This document shows positions 6,399 through 6,619 of a stretch of DNA of 6,619 bases, in pieces. This DNA is from Syntrophomonadaceae bacterium (GTDB lineage: Bacteria; Bacillota; Syntrophomonadia; Syntrophomonadales; Syntrophomonadaceae). Location of the stretch: contig JAQUBU010000128.1 of NCBI GenBank assembly GCA_028686565.1, positions 1-6,619 on the forward strand, in the 5' to 3' direction. The notes under the pieces were generated by a model. The model saw only the letters and a program-made list of their open reading frames with translations, was not told the origin of the DNA and did not search any database. The stretch's first letter is position 1. Each line of letters begins with the position of its first letter. Both the position numbers and the translations under genes were made by a program.

Positions 6399-6427
6399 TT
6401 GAATTTATTCATGCTATACGGTACAAT
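6399..6427 (+). promoter_or_regulatory. Promoter of the tRNA-Pro gene
   Basis: TTGAAT at 6399-6404 and TACAAT at 6422-6427 are separated by exactly 17 bases. They match the sigma-A/sigma-70 consensus at four of six positions in the -35 box and five of six in the -10 box. Initiation about 7 bases after the -10 box would give only a few leader bases before the tRNA at 6439, typical for a stable-RNA promoter. Confidence 0.75.
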
Positions 6428-6438
6428 ATTCTTTGCGT

Positions 6439-6515
6439 CGGGATGTAGCGCAGCTTGGTAGCGCGTCTGGTTCGGGACCAGAAGGCCGCAGGTTCGAATC
6501 CTGTCATCCCGACCA
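6439..6515 (+). tRNA. tRNA-Pro, anticodon CGG
   Basis: A full 77-base cloverleaf is visible. The acceptor stem is cgggatg (6439-6445) with catcccg (6505-6511), then discriminator A and encoded CCA (6513-6515). The D stem is gcgc/gcgc with a ttggta loop. The anticodon stem is tctgg/ccaga around loop ttcggga (6471-6477), which places anticodon CGG at 6473-6475 and G at position 37, as expected for proline tRNA. The variable loop is aggcc and the T arm is gcagg-ttcgaat-cctgt with one G-U pair. It decodes CCG. The preceding operon ends 69 bases upstream without a clear terminator, and the tRNA has its own promoter. Confidence 0.97.
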
Positions 6516-6533
6516 TTTAACTTACCATCTATT

Positions 6534-6551
6534 GATAAAACGAATTTTATC
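6534..6551 (+). terminator. Weak hairpin after tRNA-Pro
   Basis: gataaaa (6534-6540) and ttttatc (6545-6551) form a perfect 7-bp AT-rich stem with loop cgaa, followed by ggcgggtgg and then a broken T-run (tttttgtttt, 6561-6570). The distance from stem to T-run is longer than in a textbook terminator and the stem has little GC, so it may only assist 3' processing or termination. Confidence 0.3.
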
Positions 6552-6589
6552 GGCGGGTGGTTTTTGTTTTGCCCGGAAGTACGGTATTT

Positions 6590-6619
6590 AAGCCTTTTCT
6601 CAATATTGAGAGAGGGCTT
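6590..6619 (+). terminator. Hairpin at window end, probable terminator cut by the window edge
   Basis: aagccttttctc (6590-6601) pairs with gagagagggctt (6608-6619) over 12 positions including two G-U pairs, around a small AT loop (aatatt, which can close by two more A-T pairs). The 3' arm ends exactly at the window edge in tt, so whether a T-run follows cannot be seen. It could end the tRNA transcript or a gene converging from the right. Confidence 0.4.

Noticed and set aside
6491..6515. Integration site at the tRNA-Pro 3' end
   Set aside because: No second copy of the tRNA 3' end and no integrase gene appear in the window.

Overview
This 6.6-kb window looks like chromosome from a Clostridia-like or Negativicutes-like Firmicute of moderate GC. 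The grounds are strong AGGAGG ribosome sites, tightly packed genes, TauE, LysE and EmrAB transporters of the kind common in anaerobic Firmicutes, and a tRNA with an encoded CCA end. No marker gene fixes the genus, so this placement is tentative. I see no transposase, phage gene or CRISPR array.

Layout: positions 1-152 carry no gene. They hold a nested palindrome of about 100 bases containing a perfect 13-bp stem, then short direct repeats. A leftward TauE/SafE-family anion exporter gene follows (153-1055). A 281-base divergent region (1056-1336) holds a hairpin, a repeated 12-mer and a possible promoter. Five rightward genes follow with gaps of 22, 1, 57 and 0 bases, so they probably form one operon. 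They are a LysE-type exporter (1337-2086), a thiolase-fold protein (2109-3278), its usual zinc-ribbon/OB-fold partner of the DUF35 family (3280-3660), an EmrA/HlyD-type membrane fusion protein (3718-4830) and a 14-helix EmrB/QacA-type MFS exporter (4831-6369). A tRNA-Pro(CGG) gene with its own well-spaced promoter lies at 6439-6515, followed by two hairpins up to the window end.

How the genes may work together: the thiolase-like protein and DUF35 protein form a known kind of two-subunit acyl-CoA enzyme, as in BbsAB, the Ltp2/ChsH2 aldolases and the PhlC/PhlB part of PhlACB. Here the pair sits between two export systems. This suggests, without proof, that the enzyme makes or modifies a small molecule that is then pumped out. 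The most interesting detail is that the thiolase-fold protein has Gly where the nucleophilic Cys is expected and Gln where the GHP-motif His is expected. It is therefore unlikely to be an ordinary thiolase. The EmrA-like protein also keeps two of the three residues of the TolC-tip motif, which would fit a diderm host, although no outer-membrane channel gene is present here.
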